Below, piece by piece: positions 34,729 through 48,446 of a DNA stretch of 64,000 nt. Source of the DNA: Canna indica (Eukaryota; Streptophyta; Magnoliopsida; Zingiberales; Cannaceae). The stretch is taken from the NCBI GenBank assembly GCA_034359265.1, contig CP136896.1, positions 35,888,001 to 35,952,000 of the forward strand, read 5' to 3'. Under the pieces are notes generated by a model. It was given only the letters and a program-made list of their open reading frames with translations. It did no database searches and was not told where the DNA came from. Position 1 is the first letter of the stretch. Each line of letters begins with the position of its first letter. The translations under genes were made by a program, and so were the position numbers.

Positions 34729-37308
34729 GTGAATGTTCTGGAGTCGCTCGGGACTCAGATTACAGGGCGTTTTGAGCCGATACCCCGAAGTTCAATCAGT
34801 CTGCTTCGTTCAAGATTCTATTCGAAAAATAGTGCAATTCTGTGCATTAGTCTGTCGAGAATAACTCGATTAACAACTTCTCCCATCGCAGTGAATGTTC
34901 TGGAGTCGCTCGGTACTCAGATTACTGGGCGTTTCGAGCCGATACCCCGAAGTTCAATCAGTCGGCCTCGTTCAAAATCAATTTGAAAAATCATGCAATT
35001 ATGTGCATTAGTCTGTCAAAAATAACTCGATTAACAACTTCTCCCATCACAGTGAATGTTCTGGAGTCGCTCGGGACTCAGATTACAGGGCATTTCGAGC
35101 CGATACCCCGAAGTTCAATCAGTCGGCTTCGTTCAAAATCTATTCGAAAAATCGTGCAATTCTGTGCATTAGTCTGTCAAAAATAACTCGATTAACAACT
35201 TCTCCCATCGCAGTTAGTGTTCTGGAGTCGCTCGGGACTCAGATTACAGGGCGTTTCGAGCCGATACCCCGAAGTTCAATCAGTCGGCTTCGTTCAAAAT
35301 CTATTCGAAAAATCGTGCAATTCTGTGCATTAGTCTGTCAAAAATAACTCGATTAACAACTTCTCCCATCGCAGTGAATGTTCTGGAGTCGCTCGGTACT
35401 CAGATTACTGGGCGTTTCGAGCTGATACCCCGAAGTTCAATCAGTCGACATCGTTCAAGATCTATTCGAAAAATCATGCAATTCTTTGCATTAGTCTGTC
35501 AAAAATAACTCGATTAACAACTTCTCCCATCGCAGTTAGTGTTCTGGAGTCGCTCGGGACTCAGATTACAGGGCGTTTCGAGCCGATACCCCGAAGTTCA
35601 ATCAGTCGGCTTCGTTCAAAATCTATTCGAAAAATCGTGCAATTCTGTGCATTAGTCTGTCAAAAATAACTCGATTAACAACTTCTCCCATCGCAGTGAA
35701 TGTTCTGGAGTCGCTCGGTACTCAGATTACTGGGCGTTTCGAGCTGATACCCCGAAGTTCAATCAGTCGACATCGTTCAAGATCTATTCGAAAAATCATG
35801 CAATTCTTTGCATTAGTCTGTCAAAAATAACTCGATTAACAACTTCTCCCATCACAGTGAATGTTCTGGAGTCGCTCGGGACTCAGATTACAGGGCGTTT
35901 CGAGCCGATACCCCGAAGTTCAATCAGTCTGCTTCGTTCAAGATTCTATTCGAAAAATAGTGCAATTCTGTGCATTAGTCTGTCGAGAATAACTCGATTA
36001 ACAACTTCTCCCATCGCAGTGAATGTTCTGGAGTCGCTCGGTACTCAGATTACTGGGCGTTTCGAGCCGATACCCCGAAGTTCAATCAGTCGGCCTCGTT
36101 CAAAATCAATTCAAAAAATCGTGCAATTCTTTGCATTATTCTGTCAAAAATAACTCGATTAACAACTTCTCCCATCACAGTGAATGTTCTGGAGTCGCTC
36201 GGGACTCAGATTACAGGGCGTTTCGAGCCGATACCCCGAAGTTCAATCAGTCTGCTTCGTTCAAGATTCTATTCGAAAAATAGTGCAATTCTGTGCATTA
36301 GTCTGTCGAGAATAACTCGATTAACAACTTCTCCCATCGCAGTGAATGTTCTGGAGTCGCTCGGTACTCAGATTACTGGGCGTTTCGAGCCGATACCCCG
36401 AAGTTCAATCAGTCGGCCTCGTTCAAAATCAATTCGAAAAATCATGCAATTATGTGCATTAGTCTGTCAAAAATAACTCGATTAACAACTTCTCCCATCA
36501 CAGTGAATGTTCTGGAGTCGCTCGGGACTCAGATTACATGGCATTTCGAGCCGATACCCCGAAGTTCAATCAATCGGCATCGTTCAAGATCTATTCGAAA
36601 AATCATGCAATTCTGTGCATTAGTCTGTCAAAAATAACTCGATTAACAACTTCTCCCATCGCAGTTAGTGTTCTGGAGTCGCTCGGGACTCAGATTACAG
36701 GGCGTTTCGAGCCGATACCCCGAAGTTCAATCAGTCGGCTTCGTTCAAAATCTATTCGAAAAATCGTGCAATTCTGTGCATTAGTCTGTCAAAAATAACT
36801 CGATTAACAACTTCTCCCATCGCAGTGAATGTTCTGGAGTCGCTCGGTACTCAGATTACTGGGCGTTTCGAGCTGATACCCCGAAGTTCAATCAGTCGAC
36901 ATCGTTCAAGATCTATTCGAAAAATCATGCAATTCTTTGCATTAGTCTGTCAAAAATAACTCGATTAACAACTTCTCCCATCACAGTGAATGTTCTGGAG
37001 TCGCTCGGGACTCAGATTACAGGGCGTTTCGAGCCGATACCCCGAAGTTCAATCAGTCTGCTTCGTTCAAGATTCTATTTGAAAAATAGTGCAATTTTGT
37101 GCATTAGTCTGTCGAGAATAACCCGATTAACAACTTCTCCCATCGCAGTGAATGTTCTGGAGTCGCTCGGTACTCAGATTACTGGGCGTTTCGAGCCGAT
37201 ACCCCGAAGTTCAATCAGTCGGCCTCGTTCAAAATCAATTTGAAAAATCGTGCAATTCTTTGCATTAGTCTGTCAAAAATAACTCGATTAACAACTTCTC
37301 CCATCATA
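34729..37308 (+). repeat. 22-mer HOR, copy 2, truncated after 16 monomers
   Basis: Order C Ex D1 D2 As D2 As | C E | C E G D2 As | Cx Ex. It follows copy 1 at offset 3547 until Ex at 37148. The next unit (37309) is B instead of As, the boundary with region IV. The Cx here has GATACCCC, not GATACGCCG, and a private ACCCGATTAAC. Confidence 0.88.
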
Positions 37309-39083
37309 GTTAATGTTCTGGAGTCGCTCGGGACTCAGATTACAGGGCGTTTCGAGCCGATACCCCGAAGTTCAATCAGTTGGCTTCGTTCAAGATTCTA
37401 TTCGAAAAATCGTGCAATTATGTGCATTAGTCTGTCAAAAATAACTCGATTAACAACTTCTCCCATCGCAGTGAATGTTCTGGAGTCGCTCGGTACTCAG
37501 ATTACTGGGCGTTTCGAGCTGATACCCCGAAGTTCAATCAGTCGGCATCGTTCAAGATCTATTAGAAAAATCATGCAATTCTTTGCATTAGTCTGTCAAG
37601 AATAACTCGATTAACAACTTCTCCCATCGCAGTGAATGTTCTGGAGTCGCTCGGTACTCAGATTACTGGGCGTTTCGAGCTGATACCCCGAAGTTCAATC
37701 AGTCGGCATCGTTCAAGATCTATTAGAAAAATCATGCAATTCTTTGCATTAGTCTGTCAAGAATAACTCGATTAACAACTTCTCCCATCACAGTGAATGT
37801 TCTGGAGTCGCTCGGGACTCAGATTACAGGGCGTTTCGAGCCGATACCCCGAAGTTCAATCAGTCTGCTTCGTTCAAGATTCTATTCGAAAAATAGTGCA
37901 ATTCTGTGCATTAGTCTGTCGAGAATAACTCGATTAACAACTTCTCCCATCGCAGTGAATATTCTGGAGTCGCTCGGTACTCAGATTACTGGGCGTTTCA
38001 AGCCGATACCCCGAAGTTCAATCAGTCGGCTTCGTTCAAAATCAATTCGAAAAATCATGCAATTATGTGCATTAGCCTGTCAAAAATAACTCGATTAACA
38101 ACTTCTCCCATCGCAGTGAATGTTCTGGAGTCGCTCGGTACTCAGATTACTGGGCGTTTCGAGCTGATACCCCGAACTTCAATCAGTCGACATCGTTCAA
38201 GATCTATTCGAAAAATCATGCAATTCTTTGCATTAGTCTGTCAAAAATAACTCGATTAACAACTTCTCCCATCACAGTGAATGTTCTGGAGTCGCTCGGG
38301 ACTCAGATTACAGGGCGTTTCGAGCCGATACCCCGAAGTTCAATCAGTCTGCTTCGTTCAAGATTCTATTCGAAAAATAGTGCAATTCTGTGCATTAGTC
38401 TGTCGAGAATAACTTGATTAACAACTTCTCCCATCGCAGTGAATGTTCTGGAGTCGCTCGGTACTCAGATTACTGGGCGTTTCGAGCCGATACCCCGAAG
38501 TTCATTCAGTCGGCCTCGTTCAAAATCAATTCGAAAAATCGTGCAATTCTTTGCATTATTCTGTCAAAAATAACTCGATTAACAACTTCTCCCATCACAG
38601 TGAATGTTCTGGAGTCGCTCGGGACTCAGATTATAGGGCGTTTCGAGCCGATACCCCGAAGTTCAATCAGTCGGCATCGTTCAAGATCTATTCAAAAAAT
38701 CATGCAATTCTTTGCATTAGTCTGTCAAAAATAACTCGATTAACAACTTCTCCCATCATAGTTAATGTTCTGGAGTCGCTCGGGACTCAGATTACAGGGC
38801 GTTTCGAGCCGATACCCCGAATTTCAATCAGTCGGCTTCGTTCAAGATTCTATTCGAAAAATTGTGTAATTCTGTGCATTAGTCTGTAAAAAATAACTCG
38901 ATTAACAACTTCTCCCATCGCAGTGAATGTTCTGGAGTCGCTCGGTACTCAGATTACTGGGCGTTTCGAGCTGATACCCCGAAGTTCAATCAGTCGGCAT
39001 CGTTCAAGATCTATTCGAAAAATCATGCAATTCTTTGCATTAGTCTGTCAAAAATAACTCGATTAACAACTTCTCCCATCACA
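37309..39083 (+). repeat. 11-mer HOR, copy 1 (1775 bp)
   Basis: Order B At At C F As C E A H A. The At units end in GTCTGTCAAGAATAAC, F starts after GTGAATATTC, E has TTCATTCAG, and AATAACTTGATT precedes E. All these marks recur 1775 bp downstream. Confidence 0.9.
38761..38922 (+). repeat. Exemplar monomer, subtype H (162 bp)
   Basis: Marks seen: GTTAATG start, CGAATTTCAATC, CGGCTTCG, AGATTCTATTCG, GTGTAATTCTG, then GTCTGTAAAAAATAAC. Copies at 38761, 40536, 46992, 53611 and 55388, all in region IV and mostly in the order A H A B At. The last three also carry TTATAGGG. Confidence 0.88.
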
Positions 39084-40858
39084 GTGAATGTTCTGGAGTC
39101 GCTCGGGACTCAGATTACAGGGCGTTTCGAGCCGATACCCCGAAGTTCAATCAGTTGGCTTCGTTCAAGATTCTATTCGAAAAATCGTGCAATTCTGTGC
39201 ATTAGTCTGTCAAAAATAACTCGATTAACAACTTCTCCCATCGCAGTGAATGTTCTGGAGTCGCTCGGTACTCAGATTACTGGGCGTTTCGAGCTGATAC
39301 CCCGAAGTTCAATCAGTCGGCATCGTTCAAGATCTATTAGAAAAATCATGCAATTCTTTGCATTAGTCTGTCAAGAATAACTCGATTAACAACTTCTCCC
39401 ATCGCAGTGAATGTTCTGGAGTCGCTCGGTACTCAGATTACTGGGCGTTTCGAGCTGATACCCCGAAGTTCAATCAGTCGGCATCGTTCAAGATCTATTA
39501 GAAAAATCATGCAATTCTTTGCATTAGTCTGTCAAGAATAACTCGATTAACAACTTCTCCCATCACAGTGAATGTTCTGGAGTCGCTCGGGACTCAGATT
39601 ACAGGGCGTTTCGAGCCGATACCCCGAAGTTCAATCAGTCTGCTTCGTTCAAGATTCTATTCGAAAAATAGTGCAATTCTGTGCATTAGTCTGTCGAGAA
39701 TAACTCGATTAACAACTTCTCCCATCGCAGTGAATATTCTGGAGTCGCTCGGTACTCAGATTACTGGGCGTTTCAAGCCGATACCCCGAAGTTCAATCAG
39801 TCGGCTTCGTTCAAAATCAATTCGAAAAATCATGCAATTATGTGCATTAGCCTGTCAAAAATAACTCGATTAACAACTTCTCCCATCGCAGTGAATGTTC
39901 TGGAGTCGCTCGGTACTCAGATTACTGGGCGTTTCGAGCTGATACCCCGAACTTCAATCAGTCGACATCGTTCAAGATCTATTCGAAAAATCATGCAATT
40001 CTTTGCATTAGTCTGTCAAAAATAACTCGATTAACAACTTCTCCCATCACAGTGAATGTTCTGGAGTCGCTCGGGACTCAGATTACAGGGCGTTTCGAGC
40101 CGATACCCCGAAGTTCAATCAGTCTGCTTCGTTCAAGATTCTATTCGAAAAATAGTGCAATTCTGTGCATTAGTCTGTCGAGAATAACTTGATTAACAAC
40201 TTCTCCCATCGCAGTGAATGTTCTGGAGTCGCTCGGTACTCAGATTACTGGGCGTTTCGAGCCGATACCCCGAAGTTCATTCAGTCGGCCTCGTTCAAAA
40301 TCAATTCGAAAAATCGTGCAATTCTTTGCATTATTCTGTCAAAAATAACTCGATTAACAACTTCTCCCATCACAGTGAATGTTCTGGAGTCGCTCGGGAC
40401 TCAGATTATAGGGCGTTTCGAGCCGATACCCCGAAGTTCAATCAGTCGGCATCGTTCAAGATCTATTCGAAAAATCATGCAATTCTTTGCATTAGTCTGT
40501 CAAAAATAACTCGATTAACAACTTCTCCCATCATAGTTAATGTTCTGGAGTCGCTCGGGACTCAGATTACAGGGCGTTTCGAGCCGATACCCCGAATTTC
40601 AATCAGTCGGCTTCGTTCAAGATTCTATTCGAAAAATTGTGTAATTCTGTGCATTAGTCTGTAAAAAATAACTCGATTAACAACTTCTCCCATCGCAGTG
40701 AATGTTCTGGAGTCGCTCGGTACTCAGATTACTGGGCGTTTCGAGCTGATACCCCGAAGTTCAATCAGTCGGCATCGTTCAAGATCTATTCGAAAAATCA
40801 TGCAATTCTTTGCATTAGTCTGTCAAAAATAACTCGATTAACAACTTCTCCCATCACA
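39084..40858 (+). repeat. 11-mer HOR, copy 2 (1775 bp)
   Basis: Unit-for-unit match to 37309-39083. Differences seen include GTTAATG (37309) against GTGAATG (39084) in the first B, and ATTCAAAAAATC (38690s) against ATTCGAAAAATC in A. A third copy starts at 40859 (B At) but passes straight into C E B, skipping the second At. Confidence 0.9.
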
Positions 40859-42634
40859 GTGAATGTTCTGGAGTCGCTCGGGACTCAGATTACAGGGCGT
40901 TTCGAGCCGATACCCCGAAGTTCAATCAGTTGGCTTCGTTCAAGATTCTATTCGAAAAATCGTGCAATTCTGTGCATTAGTCTGTCAAAAATAACTCGAT
41001 TAACAACTTCTCCCATCGCAGTGAATGTTCTGGAGTCGCTCGGTACTCAGATTACTGGGCATTTCGAGCTGATACCCCGAAGTTCAATCAGTCGGCATCG
41101 TTCAAGATCTATTAGAAAAATCATGCAATTCTTTGCATTAGTCTGTCAAAAATAACTCGATTAACAACTTCTCCCATCACAGTGAATGTTCTGGAGTCGC
41201 TCGGGACTCAGATTACAGGGCGTTTCGAGCCGATACCCCGAAGTTCAATCAGTCTGCTTCGTTCAAGATTCTATTCGAAAAATAGTGCAATTCTGTGCAT
41301 TAGTCTGTCGAGAATAACTCGATTAACAACTTCTCTCATCGCAGTGAATGTTCTGGAGTCACTCGGTACTCAGATTACTGGGCGTTTCGAGCCGATACCC
41401 CGAAGTTCAATCAGTCGGCCTCGTTCAAAATCAATTCGAAAAATCGTGCAATTCTTTGCATTAGTCTGTCAAAAATAACTCGATTAACAACTTCTCCCAT
41501 CATAGTTAATGTTCTGGAGTCGCTCGGGACTCAGATTACAGGGCGTTTCGAGCCGATACCCCGAAGTTCAATCAGTTGGCTTCGTTCAAGATTCTATTCG
41601 AAAAATCGTGCAATTATGTGCATTAGTCTGTCAAAAATAACTCGATTAACAACTTCTCCCATCGCAGTGAATGTTCTGGAGTCGCTCGGTACTCAGATTA
41701 CTGGGCGTTTCGAGCTGATACCCCGAAGTTCAATCAGTCGGCATCGTTCAAGATCTATTAGAAAAATCATGCAATTCTTTGCATTAGTCTGTCAAAAATA
41801 ACTCGATTAACAACTTCTCCCATCACAGTGAATGTTCTGGAGTCGCTCGGGACTCAGATTACAGGGCGTTTCGAGCCGATACCCCGAAGTTCAATCAGTC
41901 TGCTTCGTTCAAGATTCTATTCGAAAAATAGTGCAATTCTGTGCATTAGTCTGTCGAGAATAACTCGATTAACAACTTCTCCCATCGCAGTGAATGTTCT
42001 GGAGTCGCTCGGTACTCAGATTACTGGGCGTTTCAAGCCGATACCCCGAAGTTCAATCAGTCGGCTTCGTTCAAAATCAATTCGAAAAATCATGCAATTA
42101 TGTGCATTAGCCTGTCAAAAATAACTCGATTAACAACTTCTCCCATCGCAGTGAATGTTCTGGAGTCGCTCGGTACTCAGATTACTGGGCGTTTCGAGCT
42201 GATACCCAGAACTTCAATCAGTCGACATCGTTCAAGATCTATTCGAAAAATCATGCAATTCTTTGCATTAGTCTGTCAAAAATAACTCGATTAACAACTT
42301 CTCCCATCACAGTGAATGTTCTGGAGTCGCTCGGGACTCAGATTACAGGGCGTTTCGAGCCGATACCCCGAAGGTCAATCAGTTGGCTTCGTTCAAGATT
42401 CTATTCGAAAAATCGTGCAATTCTGTGCATTAGTCTGTCAAAAATAACTCGATTAACAACTTCTCCCATCGCAGTGAATGTTCTGGAGTCGCTCGGTACT
42501 CAGATTACTGGGCGTTTCGAGCTGATACCCCGAAGTTCAATCAGTCGGCATCGTTCAAGATCTATTAGAAAAATCATGCAATTCTTTGCATTAGTCTGTC
42601 AAAAATAACTCGATTAACAACTTCTCCCATCACA
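40859..42634 (+). repeat. B At lead-in plus 9-mer HOR copy 1 (1453 bp)
   Basis: 40859-41181 is B At. 41182-42634 is C E B At C F As B At (1453 bp). E is preceded by TTCTCTCATCG and carries GAGTCACTCGG. The B at 42312 has CGAAGGTCAATC. Confidence 0.88.
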
Positions 42635-43764
42635 GTGAATGTTCTGGAGTCGCTCGGGACTCAGATTACAGGGCGTTTCGAGCCGATACCCCGAAGTTCA
42701 ATCAGTCTGCTTCGTTCAAGATTCTATTCGAAAAATAGTGCAATTCTGTGCATTAGTCTGTCGAGAATAACTCGATTAACAACTTCTCTCATCGCAGTGA
42801 ATGTTCTGGAGTCACTCGGTACTCAGATTACTGGGCGTTTCGAGCCGATACCCCGAAGTTCAATCAGTCGGCCTCGTTCAAAATCAATTCGAAAAATCGT
42901 GCAATTCTTTGCATTAGACTGTCAAAAATAACTCGATTAACAACTTCTCCCATCATAGTTAATGTTCTGGAGTCGCTCGGGACTCAGATTACAGGGCGTT
43001 TCGAGCCGATACCCCGAAGTTCAATCAGTTGGCTTCGTTCAAGATTCTATTCGAAAAATCGTGCAATTATGTGCATTAGTCTGTCAAAAATAACTCGATT
43101 AACAACTTCTCCCATCGCAGTGAATGTTCTGGAGTCGCTCGGTACTCAGATTACTGGGCGTTTCGAGCTGATACCCCGAAGTTCAATCAGTCGTCATCGT
43201 TCAAGATCTATTAGAAAAATCATGCAATTCTTTGCATTAGTCTGTCAAAAATAACTCGATTAACAACTTCTCCCATCACAGTGAATGTTCTGGAGTCGCT
43301 CGGGACTCAGATTACAGGGCGTTTCGAGCCGATACCCCGAAGTTCAATCAGCCTGCTTCGTTCAAGATTCTATTCGAAAAATAGTGCAATTCTGTGCATT
43401 AGTCTGTCGAGAATAACTCGATTAACAACTTCTCCCATCGCAGTGAATGTTCTGGAGTCGCTCGGTACTCAGATTACTGGGCGTTTCAAGCCGATACCCC
43501 GAAGTTCAATCAGTCGGCTTCGTTCAAAATCAATTCGAAAAATCATGCAATTATGTGCATTAGCCTGTCAAAAATAACTCGATTAACAACTTCTCCCATC
43601 GCAGTGAATGTTCTGGAGTCGCTCGGTACTCAGATTACTGGGCGTTTCGAGCTGATACCCCGAACTTCAATCAGTCGACATCGTTCAAGATCTATTCGAA
43701 AAATCATGCAATTCTTTGCATTAGTCTGTCAAAAATAACTCGATTAACAACTTCTCCCATCACA
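42635..43764 (+). repeat. 9-mer HOR copy 2, first seven units (1130 bp)
   Basis: C E B At C F As at offset 1453 from 41182. It shares CTCTCATCG and GAGTCACTCGG with copy 1, then passes into C E instead of B At at 43765. Confidence 0.88.
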
Positions 43765-45378
43765 GTGAATGTTCTGGAGTCGCTCGGGACTCAGATTACA
43801 GGGCGTTTCGAGCCGATACCCCGAAGTTCAATCAGTCTGCTTCGTTCAAGATTCTATTCGAAAAATAGTGCAATTCTGTGCATTAGTCTGTCGAGAATAA
43901 CTCGATTAACAACTTCTCCCATCGCAGTGAATGTTCTGGAGTCGCTCGGTACTCAGATTACTGGGCGTTTCGAGCCGATACCCCGAAGTTCAATCAGTCG
44001 GCCTCGTTCAAAATCAATTCGAAAAATCGTGCAATTCTTTGCATTATTCTGTCAAAAATAACTCGATTAACAACTTCTCCCATCACAGTGAATGTTCTGG
44101 AGTCGCTCGGGACTCAGATTACTGGGCGTTTCGAGCTGATACCCCGAAGTTCAATCAGTCGGCATCGTTCAAGATCTATTCGAAAAATCATGCAATTCTT
44201 TGCATTAGTCTGTCAAAAATAACTCGATTAACAACTTCTCCCATCACAGTGAATGTTCTGGAGTCGCTCGGGACTCAGATTACAGGGCGTTTCGAGCCGA
44301 TACCCCGAAGTTCAATCAGTTGGCTTCGTTCAAGATTCTATTCGAAAAATCGTGCAATTCTGTGCATTAGTCTGTCAAAAATAACTCGATTAACAACTTC
44401 TCCCATCGCAGTGAATGTTCTGGAGTCGCTCGGTACTCAGATTACTGGGCGTTTCGAGCTGATACCCCGAAGTTCAATCAGTCGGCATCGTTCAAGATCT
44501 ATTAGAAAAATCATGCAATTCTTTGCATTAGTCTGTCAAAAATAACTCGATTAACAACTTCTCCCATCACAGTGAATGTTCTGGAGTCGCTCGGGACTCA
44601 GATTACAGGGCGTTTCGAGCCGATACCCCGAAGTTCAATCAGTCTGCTTCGTTCAAGATTCTATTCGAAAAATAGTGCAATTCTGTGCATTAGTCTGTCG
44701 AGAATAACTCGATTAACAACTTCTCTCATCGCAGTGAATGTTCTGGAGTCGCTCGGTACTCAGATTACTGGGCGTTTCGAGCCGATACCCCGAAGTTCAA
44801 TCAGTCGGCCTCGTTCAAAATCAATTCGAAAAATCGTGCAATTCTTTGCATTATTCTGTCAAAAATAACTCGATTAACAACTTCTCCCATCACAGTGAAT
44901 GTTCTGGAGTCGCTCGGGACTCAGATTACTGGGCGTTTCGAGCTGATACCCCGAAGTTCAATCAGTCGGCATCGTTCAAGATCTATTCGAAAAATCATGC
45001 AATTCTTTGCATTAGTCTGTCAAAAATAACTCGATTAACAACTTCTCCCATCACAGTGAATGTTCTGGAGTCGCTCGGGACTCAGATTACAGGGCGTTTC
45101 GAGCCGATACCCCGAAGTTCAATCAGTTGGCTTCGTTCAAGATTCTATTCGAAAAATCGTGCAATTCTGTGCATTAGTCTGTCAAAAATAACTCGATTAA
45201 CAACTTCTCCCATCGCAGTGAATGTTCTGGAGTCGCTCGGTACTCAGATTACTGGGCGTTTCGAGCTGATACCCCGAAGTTCAATCAGTCGGCATCGTTC
45301 AAGATCTATTAGAAAAATCATGCAATTCTTTGCATTAGTCTGTCAAAAATAACTCGATTAACAACTTCTCCCATCACA
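43765..45378 (+). repeat. Two tandem pentamers C E A B At (807 bp each)
   Basis: Pentamers begin at 43765 and 44572, with the next HOR at 45379. The A unit has GGGACTC with TTACTGGG and GAGCTGATA, so it mixes A and At/As features. These 807 bp pentamers are unrelated in content to the 806 bp pentamers of regions II-III. Confidence 0.9.
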
Positions 45379-48110
45379 GTGAATGTTCTGGAGTCGCTCG
45401 GGACTCAGATTACAGGGCGTTTCGAGCCGATACCCCGAAGTTCAATCAGTCTGCTTCGTTCAAGATTCTATTCGAAAAATAGTGCAATTCTGTGCATTAG
45501 TCTGTCGAGAATAACTCGATTAACAACTTCTCTCATCGCAGTGAATGTTCTGGAGTCGCTCGGTACTCAGATTACTGGGCGTTTCGAGCCGATACCCCGA
45601 AGTTCAATCAGTCGGCCTCGTTCAAAATCAATTCGAAAAATCGTGCAATTCTTTGCATTAGTCTGTCAAAAATAACTCGATTAACAACTTCTCCCATCAT
45701 AGTTAATGTTCTGGAGTCGCTCGGGACTCAGATTACAGGGCGTTTCGAGCCGATACCCCGAAGTTCAATCAGTTGGCTTCGTTCAAGATTCTATTCGAAA
45801 AATCGTGCAATTATGTGCATTAGTCTGTCAAAAATAACTCGATTAACAACTTCTCCCATCGCAGTGAATGTTCTGGAGTCGCTCGGTACTCAGATTACTG
45901 GGCGTTTCGAGCTGATACCCCGAAGTTCAATCAGTCGGCATCGTTCAAGATCTATTAGAAAAATCATGCAATTCTTTGCATTAGTCTGTCAAAAATAACT
46001 CGATTAACAACTTCTCCCATCACAGTGAATGTTCTGGAGTCGCTCGGGACTCAGATTACAGGGCGTTTCGAGCCGATACCCCGAAGTTCAATCAGTCTGC
46101 TTCGTTCAAGATTCTATTCGAAAAATAGTGCAATTCTGTGCATTAGTCTGTCGAGAATAACTCGATTAACAACTTCTCCCATCGCAGTGAATGTTCTGGA
46201 GTCGCTCGGTACTCAGATTACTGGGCGTTTCAAGCCGATACCCCGAAGTTCAATCAGTCGGCTTCGTTCAAAATCAATTCGAAAAATCATGCAATTATGT
46301 GCATTAGCCTGTCAAAAATAACTCGATTAACAACTTCTCCCATCGCAGTGAATGTTCTGGAGTCGCTCGGTACTCAGATTACTGGGCGTTTCGAGCTGAT
46401 ACCCCGAACTTCAATCAGTCGACATCGTTCAAGATCTATTCGAAAAATCATGCAATTCTTTGCATTAGTCTGTCAAAAATAACTCGATTAACAACTTCTC
46501 CCATCACAGTGAATGTTCTGGAGTCGCTCGGGACTCAGATTACAGGGCGTTTCGAGCCGATACCCCGAAGTTCAATCAGTTTGCTTCGTTCAAGATTCTA
46601 TTCGAAAAATAGTGCAATTCTGTGCATTAGTCTGTCGAGAATAACTCGATTAACAACTTCTCCCATCGCAGTGAATGTTCTGGAGTCGCTCGGTACTCAG
46701 ATTACTGGGCGTTTCGAGCCGATACCCCGAAGTTCAATCAGTCGGCCTCGTTCAAAATCAATTCGAAAAATCGTGCAATTCTTTGCATTATTCTGTCAAA
46801 AATAACTCGATTAACAACTTCTCCCATCACAGTGAATGTTCTGGAGTCGCTCGGGACTCAGATTATAGGGCGTTTCGAGCCGATACCCCAAAGTTCAATC
46901 AGTCGGCATCGTTCAAGATCTATTCGAAAAATCATGCAATTCTTTGCATTAGTCTGTCAAAAATAACTCGATTAACAACTTCTCCCATCATAGTTAATGT
47001 TCTGGAGTCGCTCGGGACTCAGATTATAGGGCGTTTCGAGCCGATACCCCGAATTTCAATCAGTCGGCTTCGTTCAAGATTCTATTCGAAAAATCGTGTA
47101 ATTCTGTGCATTAGTCTGTAAAAAATAACTCGATTAACAACTTCTCCCATCGCAGTGAATGTTCTGGAGTCGCTCGGTACTCAGATTACTGGGCGTTTCG
47201 AGTTGATACCCCGAAGTTCAATCAGTCGGCATCGTTCAAGATCTATTCGAAAAATCATGCAATTCTTTGCATTAGTCTGTCAAAAATAACTCGATTAACA
47301 ACTTCTCCCATCACAGTGAATGTTCTGGAGTCGCTCGGGACTCAGATTACAGGGCGTTTCGAGCCGATACCCCGAAGTTCAATCAGTTGGCTTCGTTCAA
47401 GATTCTATTCGAAAAATCGTGCAATTCTGTGCATTAGTCTGTCAAAAATAACTCGATTAACAACTTCTCCCATCGCAGTGAATGTTCTGGAGTCGCTCGG
47501 TACTCAGATTACTGGGCGTTTTGAGCTGATACCCCGAAGTTCAATCAGTCGGCATCGTTCAAGATCTATTAGAAAAATCATGCAATTCTTTGCATTAGTC
47601 TGTCAAAAATAACTCGATTAACAACTTCTCCCATCACAGTGAATGTTCTGGAGTCGCTCGGGACTCAGATTACAGGGCGTTTCGAGCCGATACCCCGAAG
47701 TTCAATCAGTCTGCTTCGTTCAAGATTCTATTCGAAAAATAGTGCAATTCTGTGCATTAGTCTGTCGAGAATAACTCGATTAACAACTTCTCTCATCGCA
47801 GTGAATGTTCTGGAGTCGCTCGGTACTCAGATTACTGGGCGTTTCGAGCCGATACCCCGAAGTTCAATCAGTCGGCCTCGTTCAAAATCAATTCGAAAAA
47901 TCGTGCAATTCTTTGCATTAGTCTGTCAAAAATAACTCGATTAACAACTTCTCCCATCATAGTTAATGTTCTGGAGTCGCTCGGGACTCAGATTACAGGG
48001 CGTTTCGAGCCGATACCCCGAAGTTCAATCAGTTGGCTTCGTTCAAGATTCTATTCGAAAAATCGTGCAATTATGTGCATTAGTCTGTCAAAAATAACTC
48101 GATTAACAAC
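44088..48110 (+). repeat. Long-range duplication within region IV, copy 1
   Basis: About 4.0 kb (A B At, pentamer, 14-mer, C E B) that reappears at 50707 with a constant offset of 6619 bp. The flanks differ on both sides: E against At on the left, C against At on the right. The two copies are separated by about 2.6 kb of related pentamers. Confidence 0.85.
45379..47638 (+). repeat. 14-mer HOR (2260 bp)
   Basis: Order C E B At C F As C E A H A B At, with six 162 bp units. It matches 51998-54257 at offset 6619. Shared private marks include AGTTTGCTTCG in the C at 46509/53128, TTATAGGG in A and H, and GAGTTGATACC near 47202/53821. Confidence 0.9.
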
Positions 48111-48446
48111 TTCTCCCATCACAGTGAATGTTCTGGAGTCGCTCGGGACTCAGATTACAGGGCGTTTCGAGCCGATACCCCGAAGTTCAATCAGTCTGCT
48201 TCGTTCAAGATTCTATTCGAAAAATAGTGCAATTCTGTGCATTAGTCTGTCGAGAATAACTCGATTAACAACTTCTCCCATCGCAGTGAATGTTCTGGAG
48301 TCGCTCGGTACTCAGATTACTGGGCGTTTCGAGCTGATACCCCGAAGTTCAATCAGTCGGCATCGTTCAAGATCTATTAGAAAAATCATGCAATTCTTTG
48401 CATTAGTCTGTCAAAAATAACTCGATTAACAACTTCTCCCATCACA
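47639..48446 (+). repeat. Junction pentamer C E B C At (808 bp)
   Basis: After C E B a C unit (48124) stands where At is expected, followed by At (48286). C passing into At is unusual (C normally precedes E or F), so a recombination junction lies here. It ends the stretch that matches 50707-54742. Confidence 0.85.
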
